Origin: Parapedobacter pyrenivorans_A
GTDB taxonomy: Bacteria; Bacteroidota; Bacteroidia; Sphingobacteriales; Sphingobacteriaceae
Direction of reading: 5' to 3'
Assembly: GCF_041925275.1 (NCBI RefSeq)
Contig: NZ_JBHEUZ010000002.1
Coordinates: forward strand, 458,991-522,990
DNA length: 64,000 bases
In this document: piece by piece, positions 1-8,560 of the stretch
Layout: the number at the start of each line of letters is the position of its first letter
Position numbering within the stretch: the first letter of the stretch is position 1
Program-made: the position numbers and the translations under genes
Notes under the pieces: model-generated
What the model was told of the DNA's origin: nothing
Database searches by the model: none
The model's input: the letters and a program-made list of their open reading frames with translations, nothing else

Positions 1-273
1 GCGTTGGTAGAAGCATTGACCACCTATGGAAAGATCGGTGTGAAAGTGTGGATATGCAAGGGAGAAGTGTACGGGAAACGCGACCTGTCACCCAACGTGG
101 GCCAGACATCAGGCGCGAAGCCGCGCGGCGAAGGCGGCGGAGAGTTCCGCGGTAATGACCGTCGTGGCGGCGGCGAACGCGGCGAGCGCCGTGGCGGCGA
201 CCGTCGAGGTGGCGGAGGCCATGGCCAGAATCGCAGCGGTGGCAACCGTGGCGGCAATCGTGGCGGGAGATAA
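1..273 (+). CDS. rpsC: 30S ribosomal protein S3 (C-terminal part)
   Basis: The reading frame is already open at base 1, so the N-terminal KH domain lies outside the window. The visible start (TTYGKIGVKVWICKGE) is the conserved end of S3, which lines the mRNA entry channel of the 30S subunit. The last ~50 residues form a tail made of Gly, Arg, Glu and Asp with repeated RGG/RGGG motifs, longer than the E. coli protein but of the kind seen in Bacteroidota. Position directly upstream of rplP confirms the identity. Confidence 0.95.
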   Translation, partial: ALVEALTTYGKIGVKVWICKGEVYGKRDLSPNVGQTSGAKPRGEGGGEFRGNDRRGGGERGERRGGDRRGGGGHGQNRSGGNRGGNRGGR

Positions 274-327
274 TAATTAATAGTTAATAAAGAAAGCCCG
301 TTGATTCGGGAATTATAGAATACGAAC

Positions 328-744
328 ATGTTACAGCCAAAAAGAACAAAGTTCAGAAAGATGCAGAAGGGCCGCATGAAAGGCAACGCCACCCGTGGGG
401 CGGAGTTGGCTTTTGGCTCATTCGGTATCAAATCAATGGAACCGGCATGGATCACCAGCCGCCAGATTGAAGCGGCACGTATTGCGGTTACCCGTTATAT
501 GAAACGTGAAGGTCAGGTTTGGATCCGTATTTTCCCTGACAAACCCGTTACGAAGAAGCCCGCAGAGGTCCGGATGGGTAAAGGTAAGGGTGCCCCCGAA
601 TATTGGGTGGCGGTAGTACGGCCGGGTCGGATGCTGTTTGAAGCAGAAGGCGTTCCCTTGGAAATCGCCAAGGAAGCATTGCGCCTCGCTGCGCAGAAGC
701 TGCCCGTACAAACGAAGTTTGTGATACGTAGAGACTACGTGTAA
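328..744 (+). CDS. rplP: 50S ribosomal protein L16
   Basis: 138 residues, the normal length for L16, beginning MLQPKRTKFRKMQKGRMKG, the hallmark N-terminus. L16 binds 23S rRNA near the A site and organises the peptidyl-transferase region. It follows rpsC by 54 bases and precedes rpmC, the standard S10 operon order. The 118 bases to rpmC are unusually long for this operon; no gene is seen in them. Confidence 0.98.
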   Translation: MLQPKRTKFRKMQKGRMKGNATRGAELAFGSFGIKSMEPAWITSRQIEAARIAVTRYMKREGQVWIRIFPDKPVTKKPAEVRMGKGKGAPEYWVAVVRPGRMLFEAEGVPLEIAKEALRLAAQKLPVQTKFVIRRDYV

Positions 745-862
745 GCATAGACGCGCTGGCGCTGCCTGCATTTGGTTTTGCCGCCGTTACCGGCAAACCG
801 CCGCGGGGTACACAAACCGCGGAGCTCGCTGATGAAGGCATCCAGTATTATAATTGATAGAC

Positions 863-1096
863 ATGAAAAATTCAGAAATCGTAGAATTGTCAACAGAGGA
901 TTTAGTGGCCCAAATTGCAGAAGAAAAGGCCGCCCTCACCAAATTGAAGTTTGCACATGCTGTTTCGGCGATAGAAAATCCCAATCGCATCAAGTACACG
1001 CGCAAAACCATCGCGCGGTTGATGACCGAATTGACGAAACGTAAGAAGGCTGAAAAGGCCACTAACGAAGCTAGCGAAACAGCCGCTGAGGCATAA
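863..1096 (+). CDS. rpmC: 50S ribosomal protein L29
   Basis: 77 residues with the start taken at the ATG (MKNSEIVELSTEDL). An upstream TTG in frame would add only three residues and has no support. The core ENPNRIKYTRKTIARLMTEL matches the L29 helical hairpin that sits at the exit tunnel. A short charged Ala/Glu tail follows. It lies between rplP and rpsQ as expected. Confidence 0.96.
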   Translation: MKNSEIVELSTEDLVAQIAEEKAALTKLKFAHAVSAIENPNRIKYTRKTIARLMTELTKRKKAEKATNEASETAAEA

Positions 1097-1110
1097 ATTG
1101 ACGTCGGAAA

Positions 1111-1365
1111 ATGGAAAGAAATTTAAGGAAAACAAGGATCGGCTTGGTAGTGAGCAACAAAATGAACAAATCCATCGTGGTGGCGGTTGAGCGGAAAGTG
1201 AAACACCCCATTTATGGTAAGTTCGTAAAGAAAACTACCAAATTCAAGGCTCACGACGAGGAAAACACCTGCGGTATCGGCGATACGGTGTTGATCATGG
1301 AAACCCGTCCGCTGAGCAAGACCAAGAATTGGCGATTAGTAGAAATTTTAGAGAGGGCTAAGTAA
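1111..1365 (+). CDS. rpsQ: 30S ribosomal protein S17
   Basis: 84 residues, typical for this OB-fold primary 16S rRNA-binding protein. The conserved stretches GLVVSNKMNKSIVVAVERKVKHP and TRPLSKTKNWRLVEI mark the family. It ends one base before the start of rplN, so the two are translationally linked. Confidence 0.98.
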   Translation: MERNLRKTRIGLVVSNKMNKSIVVAVERKVKHPIYGKFVKKTTKFKAHDEENTCGIGDTVLIMETRPLSKTKNWRLVEILERAK

Positions 1366-1366
1366 C

Positions 1367-1735
1367 ATGGTACAACAGGAATCAAGACTCAATGTGGCCG
1401 ACAACAGCGGAGCTAAGGAAGTGTTAGTGATCCGTGTGTTGGGCGGTACCGGCAAACGTTATGCATCGATCGGTGATAAAGTTGTTGTAACCGTGAAAAG
1501 TGCTTTGCCATCAGGAAACGTAAAGAAAGGAACGGTTTCCAAAGCGGTAGTTGTGCGCACGAAAAAAGAGATCCGCCGTAAGGACGGCTCTTACATTCGC
1601 TTTGACGACAACGCTGCCGTTTTGTTGAATAATCAGGATGAGCCGCGGGGAACGCGTATCTTCGGCCCGGTAGCGCGGGAATTGCGTGAAAAGCAGTTCA
1701 TGAAAATCGTATCATTAGCACCGGAGGTATTATAA
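1367..1735 (+). CDS. rplN: 50S ribosomal protein L14
   Basis: 122 residues, exactly the family length. It begins MVQQESRLNVADNSGAKEV and carries the L14 signature region near GTVSKAVVVRTKKEIRRKDG. L14 binds 23S rRNA at the subunit interface next to L19. Spacing to rplX is two bases. Confidence 0.98.
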   Translation: MVQQESRLNVADNSGAKEVLVIRVLGGTGKRYASIGDKVVVTVKSALPSGNVKKGTVSKAVVVRTKKEIRRKDGSYIRFDDNAAVLLNNQDEPRGTRIFGPVARELREKQFMKIVSLAPEVL

Positions 1736-1737
1736 TC

Positions 1738-2088
1738 ATGGGACAGACAAAGACATCGACACATAAGATTAAAATCCGGACAGGGGATTTGGTAAAGGTC
1801 CTCTCCGGTAACTCCAGAGGAGCACAAGGCAAGGTATTGGAGATATTGAAGGCCGAAAACAGGGCGATTGTTGAAGGCGTCAACATCATCAAGAAGCATA
1901 CCAAGCCGAATGCTGCTAACCCCAATGGCGGGATCATCGAAAAAGAGGCTGCTATCCATATTTCAAACCTCGCACTTATCGATCCGAAATCGGGCAAAGC
2001 AACCCGCGTGGGACGTAAAGTGAAGGAAGTGGACGGCAAGAAGAAAATTGTACGTATAGCTAAAAAATCAGGGGAGGAGATCAACTAA
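1738..2088 (+). CDS. rplX: 50S ribosomal protein L24
   Basis: 116 residues with the KOW motif near the N-terminus (IRTGDLVKVLSGNSRGAQGK). L24 initiates 50S assembly by binding the 5' part of 23S rRNA. The stop codon shares one base with the rplE start (TAATG), which indicates coupled translation. Confidence 0.98.
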   Translation: MGQTKTSTHKIKIRTGDLVKVLSGNSRGAQGKVLEILKAENRAIVEGVNIIKKHTKPNAANPNGGIIEKEAAIHISNLALIDPKSGKATRVGRKVKEVDGKKKIVRIAKKSGEEIN

Positions 2089-2657
2089 TGACTTACATTC
2101 CAAGATTAAAGACGAAGTATAAGGAAGAAATCCGTACTGCGCTTAAAGATAAATTCCAGTATAAAAGCGTGATGCAGGTACCGCGGTTGGAGAAGATTGC
2201 CCTGAGCCAGGGTATCGGTGCCGCTACCGCAGACAAGAAGCTCATCGACAACGCAATCGGTGAAATGACCTTGATTACGGGCCAGAAGGCTATCGCAACC
2301 CGGTCAAAGAAAGACGTATCGAATTTCAAGCTCCGCAAAGGGATGCCGATCGGTGTGCGCGTAACGCTGCGCGACAGCAAGATGTATGAGTTCTTGGATC
2401 GTTTAATCGCTGTAGCATTACCGCGTATCCGCGATTTCCGTGGCATTAACGATAAAGGTTTCGATGGTCGTGGAAACTATACGTTGGGTATTACCGAGCA
2501 GATTATTTTCCCCGAGATTGATATCGACAAAATCAACAAAATACAAGGTATGGATATTACCTTTGTAACCAGTGCCAAAACGGATGTGGAAGCGTTGGAA
2601 TTGTTGAAGCAGTTCGGATTACCATTCAAAAATCAAAATACGACAACTAATGGCTAA
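2088..2657 (+). CDS. rplE: 50S ribosomal protein L5
   Basis: 189 residues. Conserved stretches include GQKAIATRSKKDVSNFKLRKG and FRGINDKGFDGRGNYTLG. L5 binds 5S rRNA and contacts the P-site tRNA. The gene overlaps rplX by one base and rpsN by eight bases, a compact spc-operon arrangement. Confidence 0.98.
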   Translation: MTYIPRLKTKYKEEIRTALKDKFQYKSVMQVPRLEKIALSQGIGAATADKKLIDNAIGEMTLITGQKAIATRSKKDVSNFKLRKGMPIGVRVTLRDSKMYEFLDRLIAVALPRIRDFRGINDKGFDGRGNYTLGITEQIIFPEIDIDKINKIQGMDITFVTSAKTDVEALELLKQFGLPFKNQNTTTNG

Positions 2658-2919
2658 AGAAGGAATCAAGGCACGTGAAGTGAAACGTGCCAAGCTGGTA
2701 GCTAAATACGCCGAGAAGCGCGCAGCCCTGAAAGCTGCGGGCGATTATGTTGCGCTCGATAAATTGCCTAAGAATGCGTCGCCCGTTCGTTTGCATAACC
2801 GTTGCAAACTGACCGGCCGTCCTAAAGGCTATATGCGGCAATTCGGCATTTCGCGGGTTACGTTCCGTGAAATGGCACTGGCCGGAAAGATCCCGGGAGT
2901 AAAGAAGGCTTCTTGGTAA
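2650..2919 (+). CDS. rpsN: 30S ribosomal protein S14, zinc-free type
   Basis: 89 residues, the long form of S14. It has a single cysteine (in LHNRCKLTGRPKGYMRQFG), not the CxxC...CxxC knuckle of the short zinc form, so it should not need zinc. It binds the 16S 3' major domain in the head of the 30S subunit. It starts inside the last codons of rplE. The 87 bases to rpsH hold no gene. Confidence 0.97.
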   Translation: MAKEGIKAREVKRAKLVAKYAEKRAALKAAGDYVALDKLPKNASPVRLHNRCKLTGRPKGYMRQFGISRVTFREMALAGKIPGVKKASW

Positions 2920-3006
2920 CTCCGGCAATATATCAGAATTTTTAACCGATAGCAGGTCCGATGGCCAAGGTGGCCCAGGAAACCGTTATTACAATTAATA
3001 ATATCA

Positions 3007-3405
3007 ATGAATACAGATCCAATAGCGGATTACCTTACCCGAGTAAGGAATGCCATCAAGGCCAACCACAGGGTTGTAGAAATTCCTGCATCGAACCTGA
3101 AGAAAGAGATTACCAAAGTACTCTTTGACAAAGGTTACATTGCCAATTACAAATTCGAGGATGACAGCGTTCAGGGCTCTATAAAGATTGCGTTGAAGTA
3201 CCATCCTGTGAGTAAAATTCCAGCAATCCGCACGTTGACACGTGTAAGTAAGCCTGGTCTGAGGAAATATGCGGGAGTGGATAGCATGCCACGTGTGTTG
3301 AACGGTTTGGGAATCGCCATTCTGTCTACCTCCAAAGGTGTGATGACAGACAAGGAGGCTCGCCTCCAGAATGTGGGTGGCGAGGTATTATGTTACGTAT
3401 ATTAA
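3007..3405 (+). CDS. rpsH: 30S ribosomal protein S8
   Basis: 132 residues, normal for S8. It begins MNTDPIADYLTRVRNAIKAN and ends with the family signature GIAILSTSKGVMTDKEA...GGEVLCYVY. S8 binds the 16S central domain and in other bacteria represses the spc operon. An AGGAGGA-like purine stretch lies before the next gene. Confidence 0.98.
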   Translation: MNTDPIADYLTRVRNAIKANHRVVEIPASNLKKEITKVLFDKGYIANYKFEDDSVQGSIKIALKYHPVSKIPAIRTLTRVSKPGLRKYAGVDSMPRVLNGLGIAILSTSKGVMTDKEARLQNVGGEVLCYVY

Positions 3406-3423
3406 TCAGGAGGAACACACAAC

Positions 3424-3981
3424 ATGTCAAGAATTGGAAAAGCGCCGATTGCCATTCCCGCTGGGGTGACAATCACCGTGTCGGATAAGAATCTGGTAAC
3501 GGTTAAGGGGCCGAAAGGTGAGTTAACGCAACAGGTGGACCAAGATATCGAGGTTGGCCAGGAAGACGGCCAGCTGTTGGTGAAACGCCCTACGGATCAG
3601 AAAAGGCATAAATCATTGCATGGACTGTACCGTTCGCTGCTGAACAATATGGTGGTAGGTGTGACCGAAGGGTACAAAACCACTCAGGAATTGGTTGGTG
3701 TAGGATACCGCGCCAGCGCACAGGGGAGCACCTTGGATTTAACGCTTGGTTTTTCCCACCAGGTAGTGTTGATCCTGCCGAAAGAGGTGAAGGTTTCGAC
3801 CACGGCCGAAAAAGGTAAGAACCCAACCATCACGTTGGAGTCTATCGATAAGCAGTTATTGGGCCAAGTAGCGGCTAAAATCCGGTCACTCCGTGCACCA
3901 GAGCCGTATAAAGGAAAAGGTATTAAATTTGCTGGTGAGCAACTACGCAGAAAAGCAGGTAAATCAGCATCCAAAAAATAG
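3424..3981 (+). CDS. rplF: 50S ribosomal protein L6
   Basis: 185 residues beginning MSRIGKAPIAIPAGV, followed by the two L6 alpha/beta domains; the C-terminal signature EPYKGKGIKFAGEQLRRKAGK is clear. L6 sits near the factor-binding site of the 50S subunit. The upstream sequence TCAGGAGGAACACACAAC provides one of the few good Shine-Dalgarno matches in the block. Confidence 0.98.
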   Translation: MSRIGKAPIAIPAGVTITVSDKNLVTVKGPKGELTQQVDQDIEVGQEDGQLLVKRPTDQKRHKSLHGLYRSLLNNMVVGVTEGYKTTQELVGVGYRASAQGSTLDLTLGFSHQVVLILPKEVKVSTTAEKGKNPTITLESIDKQLLGQVAAKIRSLRAPEPYKGKGIKFAGEQLRRKAGKSASKK

Positions 3982-3989
3982 TAATCGTC

Positions 3990-4343
3990 ATGGCAGGAAA
4001 TAAAGTATCGCGTAGAGAACGCATCAAACAGGGGATCAGGAAACGTGTTTCAGGGTCGGCCGAGCGTCCGCGCTTGTCTGTTTATCGGAGCAATAAAGGT
4101 ATCTATGCACAGGTAATTGATGACCAGGCGGGAGCGACCCTGGTATCCGCATCGACGAATAGCAAGGATTTTGCGGCTTCGGGCAACAAAGTGGAACAGT
4201 CTAAAGCCGTTGGCAAACTAATCGCCGAGCGGGCGTTGGCTGCGGGAATTAGTAAAGTGGTTTTTGACCGTAATGGGTATCTGTACCACGGCCGCGTGAA
4301 GTCGCTTGCCGATGGTGCCCGGGAAGCTGGTTTGGATTTTTAA
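3990..4343 (+). CDS. rplR: 50S ribosomal protein L18
   Basis: 117 residues. The motifs RPRLSVYRSNKGIYAQVIDD and VVFDRNGYLYHGRVKSLADGAREAGL are characteristic of L18. The protein binds 5S rRNA with L5. It lies between rplF and rpsE with short spacers. Confidence 0.98.
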   Translation: MAGNKVSRRERIKQGIRKRVSGSAERPRLSVYRSNKGIYAQVIDDQAGATLVSASTNSKDFAASGNKVEQSKAVGKLIAERALAAGISKVVFDRNGYLYHGRVKSLADGAREAGLDF

Positions 4344-4355
4344 TTAGTTGAGAAC

Positions 4356-4874
4356 ATGTCATTAAGCAACATAAAAAGAGTTAAGTCAAGCGAAATCGAG
4401 TTGAAGGATCGCTTGGTGAGCATCCAGCGGGTAGCTAAGGTAACCAAGGGTGGTCGTACGTTCAGCTTTTCGGCCATCGTTATCGTGGGTGATGAGAACG
4501 GTGTGGTAGGGTATGGTCTTGGTAAAGCCAAGGAAGTAACCGAAGCTATTACCAAGGGAATCGACGATGCCAAGAAGAACCTCATCAAGGTGCCCATCAT
4601 CAAAGGTACCGTGCCCCATGAGCAGTACGGCAAATATTCAGGCGGCAATGTATTGATCAAGCCGGCGGTGCATGGTACCGGTGTATTGGCGGGCGGTGCT
4701 ATGCGTGCCGTGTTGGAAAGTGCGGGGATAACCGATGTATTGGCGAAGTCCTTAGGATCATCCAACCCACATAACGTGGTTAAAGCAACCATCGATGCGC
4801 TGTTGAAAATGCGTGATGCATATACCGTTGCCCAGCAGCGGGGCGTGGATTTAAACAAGGTATTTAACGGATAA
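4356..4874 (+). CDS. rpsE: 30S ribosomal protein S5
   Basis: 172 residues with the double-stranded RNA-binding-like N-terminal domain (DRLVSIQRVAKVTKGGRTFSF) and the S5 C-domain (GTGVLAGGAMRAVLESAGI). S5 shapes the mRNA entry site and decoding accuracy. It is followed five bases later by rpmD. Confidence 0.98.
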   Translation: MSLSNIKRVKSSEIELKDRLVSIQRVAKVTKGGRTFSFSAIVIVGDENGVVGYGLGKAKEVTEAITKGIDDAKKNLIKVPIIKGTVPHEQYGKYSGGNVLIKPAVHGTGVLAGGAMRAVLESAGITDVLAKSLGSSNPHNVVKATIDALLKMRDAYTVAQQRGVDLNKVFNG

Positions 4875-4879
4875 TCATC

Positions 4880-5059
4880 ATGGCAAAGATCAGAATTACC
4901 CAAATCAAGAGTATTATTGACCGTAGCGAGCGCCAAAAGCGGACCGTTCAGGCGTTGGGGTTGAAAAGAATCAACCACTCCGTTGAAGTGGAAGCTACGC
5001 CGTCTATCATTGGGATGGTACGCAAGGTGAATCACCTTGTGGCAATAGAACAAGTATAA
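4880..5059 (+). CDS. rpmD: 50S ribosomal protein L30
   Basis: A short gene of 59 codons. It reads MAKIRITQIKSIIDRSERQK and continues with the L30 motif TVQALGLKRINHSVEV and the end GMVRKVNHLVAIEQV. The length, the sequence and the position between rpsE and rplO all fit L30. About 60 bases without a gene separate it from rplO. Confidence 0.97.
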   Translation: MAKIRITQIKSIIDRSERQKRTVQALGLKRINHSVEVEATPSIIGMVRKVNHLVAIEQV

Positions 5060-5120
5060 CATACGTTTAATCGTTGTACCTGTATAGTGAAAGCGAAGGT
5101 ACAGCACAATATCAATAAAG

Positions 5121-5567
5121 ATGAACTTAAGTAATCTAAAGCCGGCGGCGGGATCAACAAAGACTAAAAAACGTGTAGGACGCGGTACCGGCTCAGGTCG
5201 TGGCGGTACGTCAACGCGTGGTCACAAAGGGGCGCAATCGCGGTCGGGCCATAGCACGAAAACCGGATTTGAAGGCGGTCAGATGCCGTTGCAACGCCGG
5301 GTGCCGAAATACGGATTCAAGAACCTGAACCGTGTGGAATATGTGGGCGTGAACCTCGACGTACTGCAAGGGCTGGTGGATAAGTTTAACTTATCAGCCA
5401 TCGATTTCGAAACATTGACGTCGCACGGGCTGGTCTCTAAGAACGACTTGGTGAAGATCTTGGGCAGAGGGGAACTGACGGCCAAGGTGGAAGTAAAAGC
5501 ACATGCATTTTCAGCTACGGCACAACAAGCGATAGAAGCAGCAGGAGGCTCGATTGTAAAACTTTAA
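5121..5567 (+). CDS. rplO: 50S ribosomal protein L15
   Basis: 148 residues. The Gly-rich N-terminus (KKRVGRGTGSGRGGTSTRGHKG) threads into 23S rRNA; the C-terminal globular domain ends VKAHAFSATAQQAIEAAGG. Four bases separate it from secY, as in most spc operons. Confidence 0.98.
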   Translation: MNLSNLKPAAGSTKTKKRVGRGTGSGRGGTSTRGHKGAQSRSGHSTKTGFEGGQMPLQRRVPKYGFKNLNRVEYVGVNLDVLQGLVDKFNLSAIDFETLTSHGLVSKNDLVKILGRGELTAKVEVKAHAFSATAQQAIEAAGGSIVKL

Positions 5568-5570
5568 TAC

Positions 5571-6908
5571 ATGAAGAAGCTAATTACAACCTTGACCAAT
5601 ATTTGGAAGATCGATGATCTGAGAACGCGTATCTTGAATACGCTTTTATTTCTTTTGATTTATCGTGTAGGATGCCATATCGTATTGCCCGGTGTCAACC
5701 CTGCTGCGCTTCAGCATGAGGCCAAAGAAGGGCTGCTCGGATTGCTCGATATGTTTGCTGGCGGATCGTTTTCCAGATCGGCTATATTTGCATTGGGCGT
5801 AATGCCTTACATCTCGGCTTCCATTGTTGTTCAGTTGCTTGGTATCGCTGTTCCCTATTTCCAGAAGTTGCAGAAGGAAGGGGAGAGTGGCCGTAAAAAG
5901 ATGACGCAGATTACGCGCTATCTTACATTGGCGATTACCTTGGTGCAGTCAGTTGCATACGTACGTACGCAGATCGATGGGGGAGCCAAGATGATTGCTG
6001 ACCCGATGTTTACCATCCTATCGGCGTTTGTGCTGACAGCCGGTACATTGTTTGTGATGTGGCTTGGTGAGAAGATTACCGACAAGGGGATAGGCAACGG
6101 TATCTCGTTGATTATCATGGTCGGTATCATCGCCCAGTTGCCCAGCGGTATTACCGCTGAATGGTTTTCCCGGATGAGTACGGGCGGGGGCGGTCCCATT
6201 CCGTTGTTGCTGGAGTTTATTGCGCTGTTTTTCGTGGTTATTTTTACGATCCTTATCGTGCAAGGTGTGCGTAAGATACCGGTGCAATATGCCAAGAAGA
6301 TTGTGGGCAATAAACAGTATGGTGGCGTGCGTCAGTATATCCCGTTGAAAGTGAATGCGTCGGGCGTCATGCCGATTATCTTCGCGCAGGCTATCATGTT
6401 TGTTCCGATGAGTATCGGGCAGTTCTTCCCCGATTTGCAATCGTCGTTTTTGACCTCGCTAAGTAACTATACATCCGTTACTTACAACGTAGTATTCGCC
6501 ATTTTGATCATTGCCTTCACGTTCTTCTATACCGCTATTATGGTTAATCCGCAGCAGATGTCGGAAGACATGAAAAAGAACGGTGGGTTCATCCCCGGTA
6601 TCAAGCCGGGGCAGGCAACCAACTATTTCATTGATGGGGTAATTTCGAAAATTACCTTTCCGGGCTCCATTTTCCTGGCCATCGTTGCGATATTTCCGGC
6701 AATAGCGAGCCTGTTTGGTGTAAACAACCAGTTTGCCCACTTCTACGGAGGTACGTCTTTGCTTATCTTGGTGGGGGTAGTATTGGATACGCTACAGCAG
6801 ATCGAAAGCCATTTGCTGATGCGCCACTATGACGGATTGATGAAGACCGGTCGTATTCGGGGAAGAGCTTCCGCGGTGGGCACCGGCGCGTCACAGTCGG
6901 TCATATAG
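5571..6908 (+). CDS. secY: Preprotein translocase subunit SecY
   Basis: 445 residues with ten hydrophobic segments, the channel-forming subunit of the SecYEG inner-membrane translocon. Recognisable parts are the N-terminal IDDLRTRILNTLLFLLIYRVG, the plug/TM2 region (GLLGLLDMFAGGSF), and the cytosolic loop MSEDMKKNGGFIPGIKPG with the following TM8. The export machine serves the many lipoproteins and TonB receptors encoded downstream. It is co-transcribed with rplO and map. Confidence 0.98.
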   Translation: MKKLITTLTNIWKIDDLRTRILNTLLFLLIYRVGCHIVLPGVNPAALQHEAKEGLLGLLDMFAGGSFSRSAIFALGVMPYISASIVVQLLGIAVPYFQKLQKEGESGRKKMTQITRYLTLAITLVQSVAYVRTQIDGGAKMIADPMFTILSAFVLTAGTLFVMWLGEKITDKGIGNGISLIIMVGIIAQLPSGITAEWFSRMSTGGGGPIPLLLEFIALFFVVIFTILIVQGVRKIPVQYAKKIVGNKQYGGVRQYIPLKVNASGVMPIIFAQAIMFVPMSIGQFFPDLQSSFLTSLSNYTSVTYNVVFAILIIAFTFFYTAIMVNPQQMSEDMKKNGGFIPGIKPGQATNYFIDGVISKITFPGSIFLAIVAIFPAIASLFGVNNQFAHFYGGTSLLILVGVVLDTLQQIESHLLMRHYDGLMKTGRIRGRASAVGTGASQSVI

Positions 6909-6915
6909 TTTTCGA

Positions 6916-7701
6916 ATGTCTAAGGTATATTACAAATCCACTGAAGACATTGAACAACTGCGGAAGTCGGCTACCGTACTTTCGCAGTTGCTCGGTGAAA
7001 TAGCGAAGGTCATCCGTCCAGGTGTAACCACGCTGTCATTGGATAAGTTGGCTTACGACTATATCCACGACCATGGCGGCCGGCCGGCATTTCTCAATTA
7101 CAACGGATTTCCCAATTCATTGTGTATATCCGTAAACAACCAAGTTGTGCACGGTATCCCGGGCGATTATGCGCTCCGCGAAGGAGACATTGTATCCGTA
7201 GACGGTGGCGTTGAATTGAACGGGTATATCAGTGACTCGGCATATACCTTTGCCGTGGGCGAAGTAAGTGCCGAAGTAAACCAACTGCTGCGGGTAACCT
7301 TGGAGGCGCTTAACCTGGGTATTGGGCAGGCGACTAAGGGCAAACGTGTGGGGGATATAGCCTATGCCGTACAGGACCATGTGAGCCAGTATGGGTATGG
7401 GATTGTGAGGGAGTTGGTTGGACACGGTGTGGGTTTCAAACTGCATGAGAAGCCGGAGGTACCCAACTATGGAAAACGCGGCACGGGGAGCAAGCTTGAA
7501 GAGGGTTTGGTGATTTGTATCGAGCCGATGATCAATATGGGTAAAGCGCAGGTGAAGTTTTGGGACGACGGTTGGACGGTAAGCACGGCAGATGGCAAAC
7601 CATCGGCCCATTATGAGCATATGGTAGCCATCCACAAGGGTTCGCCCGATGTGTTGACCACGTTTGCGTATATAGAAGAAGTTTTGGGCAAAAAGAATTG
7701 A
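6916..7701 (+). CDS. map: Type I methionine aminopeptidase
   Basis: 261 residues; removes the initiator Met from nascent proteins. The pita-bread fold metal ligands are visible: Asp96 (VDGG), Asp107, His170 (GHGVG), Glu203 (IEPM) and Glu234, with substrate-contacting His79. There is no N-terminal zinc or SH3 extension, so it is the short bacterial type Ia. Placement between secY and infA is common in Bacteroidota. Confidence 0.97.
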   Translation: MSKVYYKSTEDIEQLRKSATVLSQLLGEIAKVIRPGVTTLSLDKLAYDYIHDHGGRPAFLNYNGFPNSLCISVNNQVVHGIPGDYALREGDIVSVDGGVELNGYISDSAYTFAVGEVSAEVNQLLRVTLEALNLGIGQATKGKRVGDIAYAVQDHVSQYGYGIVRELVGHGVGFKLHEKPEVPNYGKRGTGSKLEEGLVICIEPMINMGKAQVKFWDDGWTVSTADGKPSAHYEHMVAIHKGSPDVLTTFAYIEEVLGKKN

Positions 7702-7727
7702 CTTTCAATTTTTTTTGGTTATCTTTG
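7699..7727 (+). promoter_or_regulatory. Bacteroidota-type promoter in front of infA
   Basis: A TTGACTTTC stretch (-33 region) begins at 7699 and the -7 box TATCTTTG lies at 7720-7727, about 18 bases after the TTG. This matches the Bacteroidota consensus TTTG...TAnnTTTG. It starts at the map stop codon, so infA to rplQ may have their own promoter. A small hairpin (CCCTG/CAGGG, about 7731-7746) follows in the leader. Confidence 0.6.
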
Positions 7728-7773
7728 CAACCCTGTTTGTACAGGGGTATAATTAGATAATAATCAAGACTAT

Positions 7774-7992
7774 ATGGCTAAACAAGCCTCAATCGAGCAA
7801 GACGGAGTCATTAAAGAAGCGCTATCCAATGCCATGTTTCGTGTGGAATTGGAAAATGGGCATGAGATTATTGCCCATATTTCGGGTAAAATGAGGATGC
7901 ATTACATTAAGATTTTGCCGGGCGACCGGGTAAAACTGGAAATGTCTCCGTATGATTTGACAAAAGGAAGAATAACATATCGATATAAATAG
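7774..7992 (+). CDS. infA: Translation initiation factor IF-1
   Basis: 72 residues, the standard length of this single OB-fold protein that blocks the A site during initiation. It begins MAKQASIEQDGVIKEALSN and ends PYDLTKGRITYRYK, both invariant family features. It has its own likely promoter 47 bases upstream and is followed by rpmJ. Confidence 0.98.
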   Translation: MAKQASIEQDGVIKEALSNAMFRVELENGHEIIAHISGKMRMHYIKILPGDRVKLEMSPYDLTKGRITYRYK

Positions 7993-8027
7993 AGCAGGGC
8001 GACCTGCTTAGACAATAACATAAGATC

Positions 8028-8144
8028 ATGAAAGTCAGAGCATCCATTAAGAAGCGTAGTGCGGATTGCAAGATTATCCGCCGCAAGGGTAAAGTTTTTG
8101 TTATCAATAAGAAGAACCCTAAGTTCAAGCAGCGTCAGGGATAA
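8028..8144 (+). CDS. rpmJ: 50S ribosomal protein L36, zinc-free variant
   Basis: 38 codons, beginning MKVRASIKKRSADCKIIRRK and ending KKNPKFKQRQG. In ordinary L36 a zinc ion is held by Cys11, Cys14, Cys27 and His33. Here only Cys14 remains; the others are Ser11, Asn27 and Phe33. It therefore belongs to the C-minus, zinc-independent class. It sits between infA and rpsM as in nearly all bacteria. Confidence 0.96.
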   Translation: MKVRASIKKRSADCKIIRRKGKVFVINKKNPKFKQRQG

Positions 8145-8166
8145 TCGTAAATTACTACAACATTAT

Positions 8167-8544
8167 ATGGCAAGGATCGCAGGTATAGATTTACCTAAAA
8201 ACAAAAGAGGGGAGATAGGCCTCACCTATATTTACGGAATTGGCCGCTCCACGGCTCAACGCATTCTGGATAAGGCTGGCATCGGTTACGATGTGAAAGT
8301 ACAGGACTGGGATGACGAGCAATTGGGTGCTATCCGTAACGTTATCAACGAAGAGATTAAAGTAGAGGGGGCCCTCCGTTCGGAAGTCCAGTTGAATATC
8401 AAACGCTTGATGGATATCGGTTGCTACCGGGGACTACGTCACCGTAAACACCTGCCGGTTCGCGGTCAACGTACCAAGAACAACTCACGTACGCGGAAAG
8501 GGAAACGCAAGACGGTTGCAAATAAGAAAAAGGCTACGAAATAA
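8167..8544 (+). CDS. rpsM: 30S ribosomal protein S13
   Basis: 125 residues starting MARIAGIDLPKNKRGEIGLT. The frame stays open upstream (to 8059), but the upstream part would overlap rpmJ, and the S13 start is unmistakable. The C-terminal GLRHRKHLPVRGQRTKNNSR contacts P-site tRNA and S19. It opens the alpha-operon part of the block. Confidence 0.98.
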   Translation: MARIAGIDLPKNKRGEIGLTYIYGIGRSTAQRILDKAGIGYDVKVQDWDDEQLGAIRNVINEEIKVEGALRSEVQLNIKRLMDIGCYRGLRHRKHLPVRGQRTKNNSRTRKGKRKTVANKKKATK

Positions 8545-8560
8545 TAATTGAACGAATATA

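Noticed and set aside
1..455. Proline/arginine-rich minus-strand frame over the rpsC tail
   Set aside because: It is the mirror of the repetitive RGG-coding sequence.
4340..5107. 255-codon open frame on the minus strand across rpsE and rpmD
   Set aside because: It is fully antisense to two clear ribosomal protein genes and has no domain or signal.
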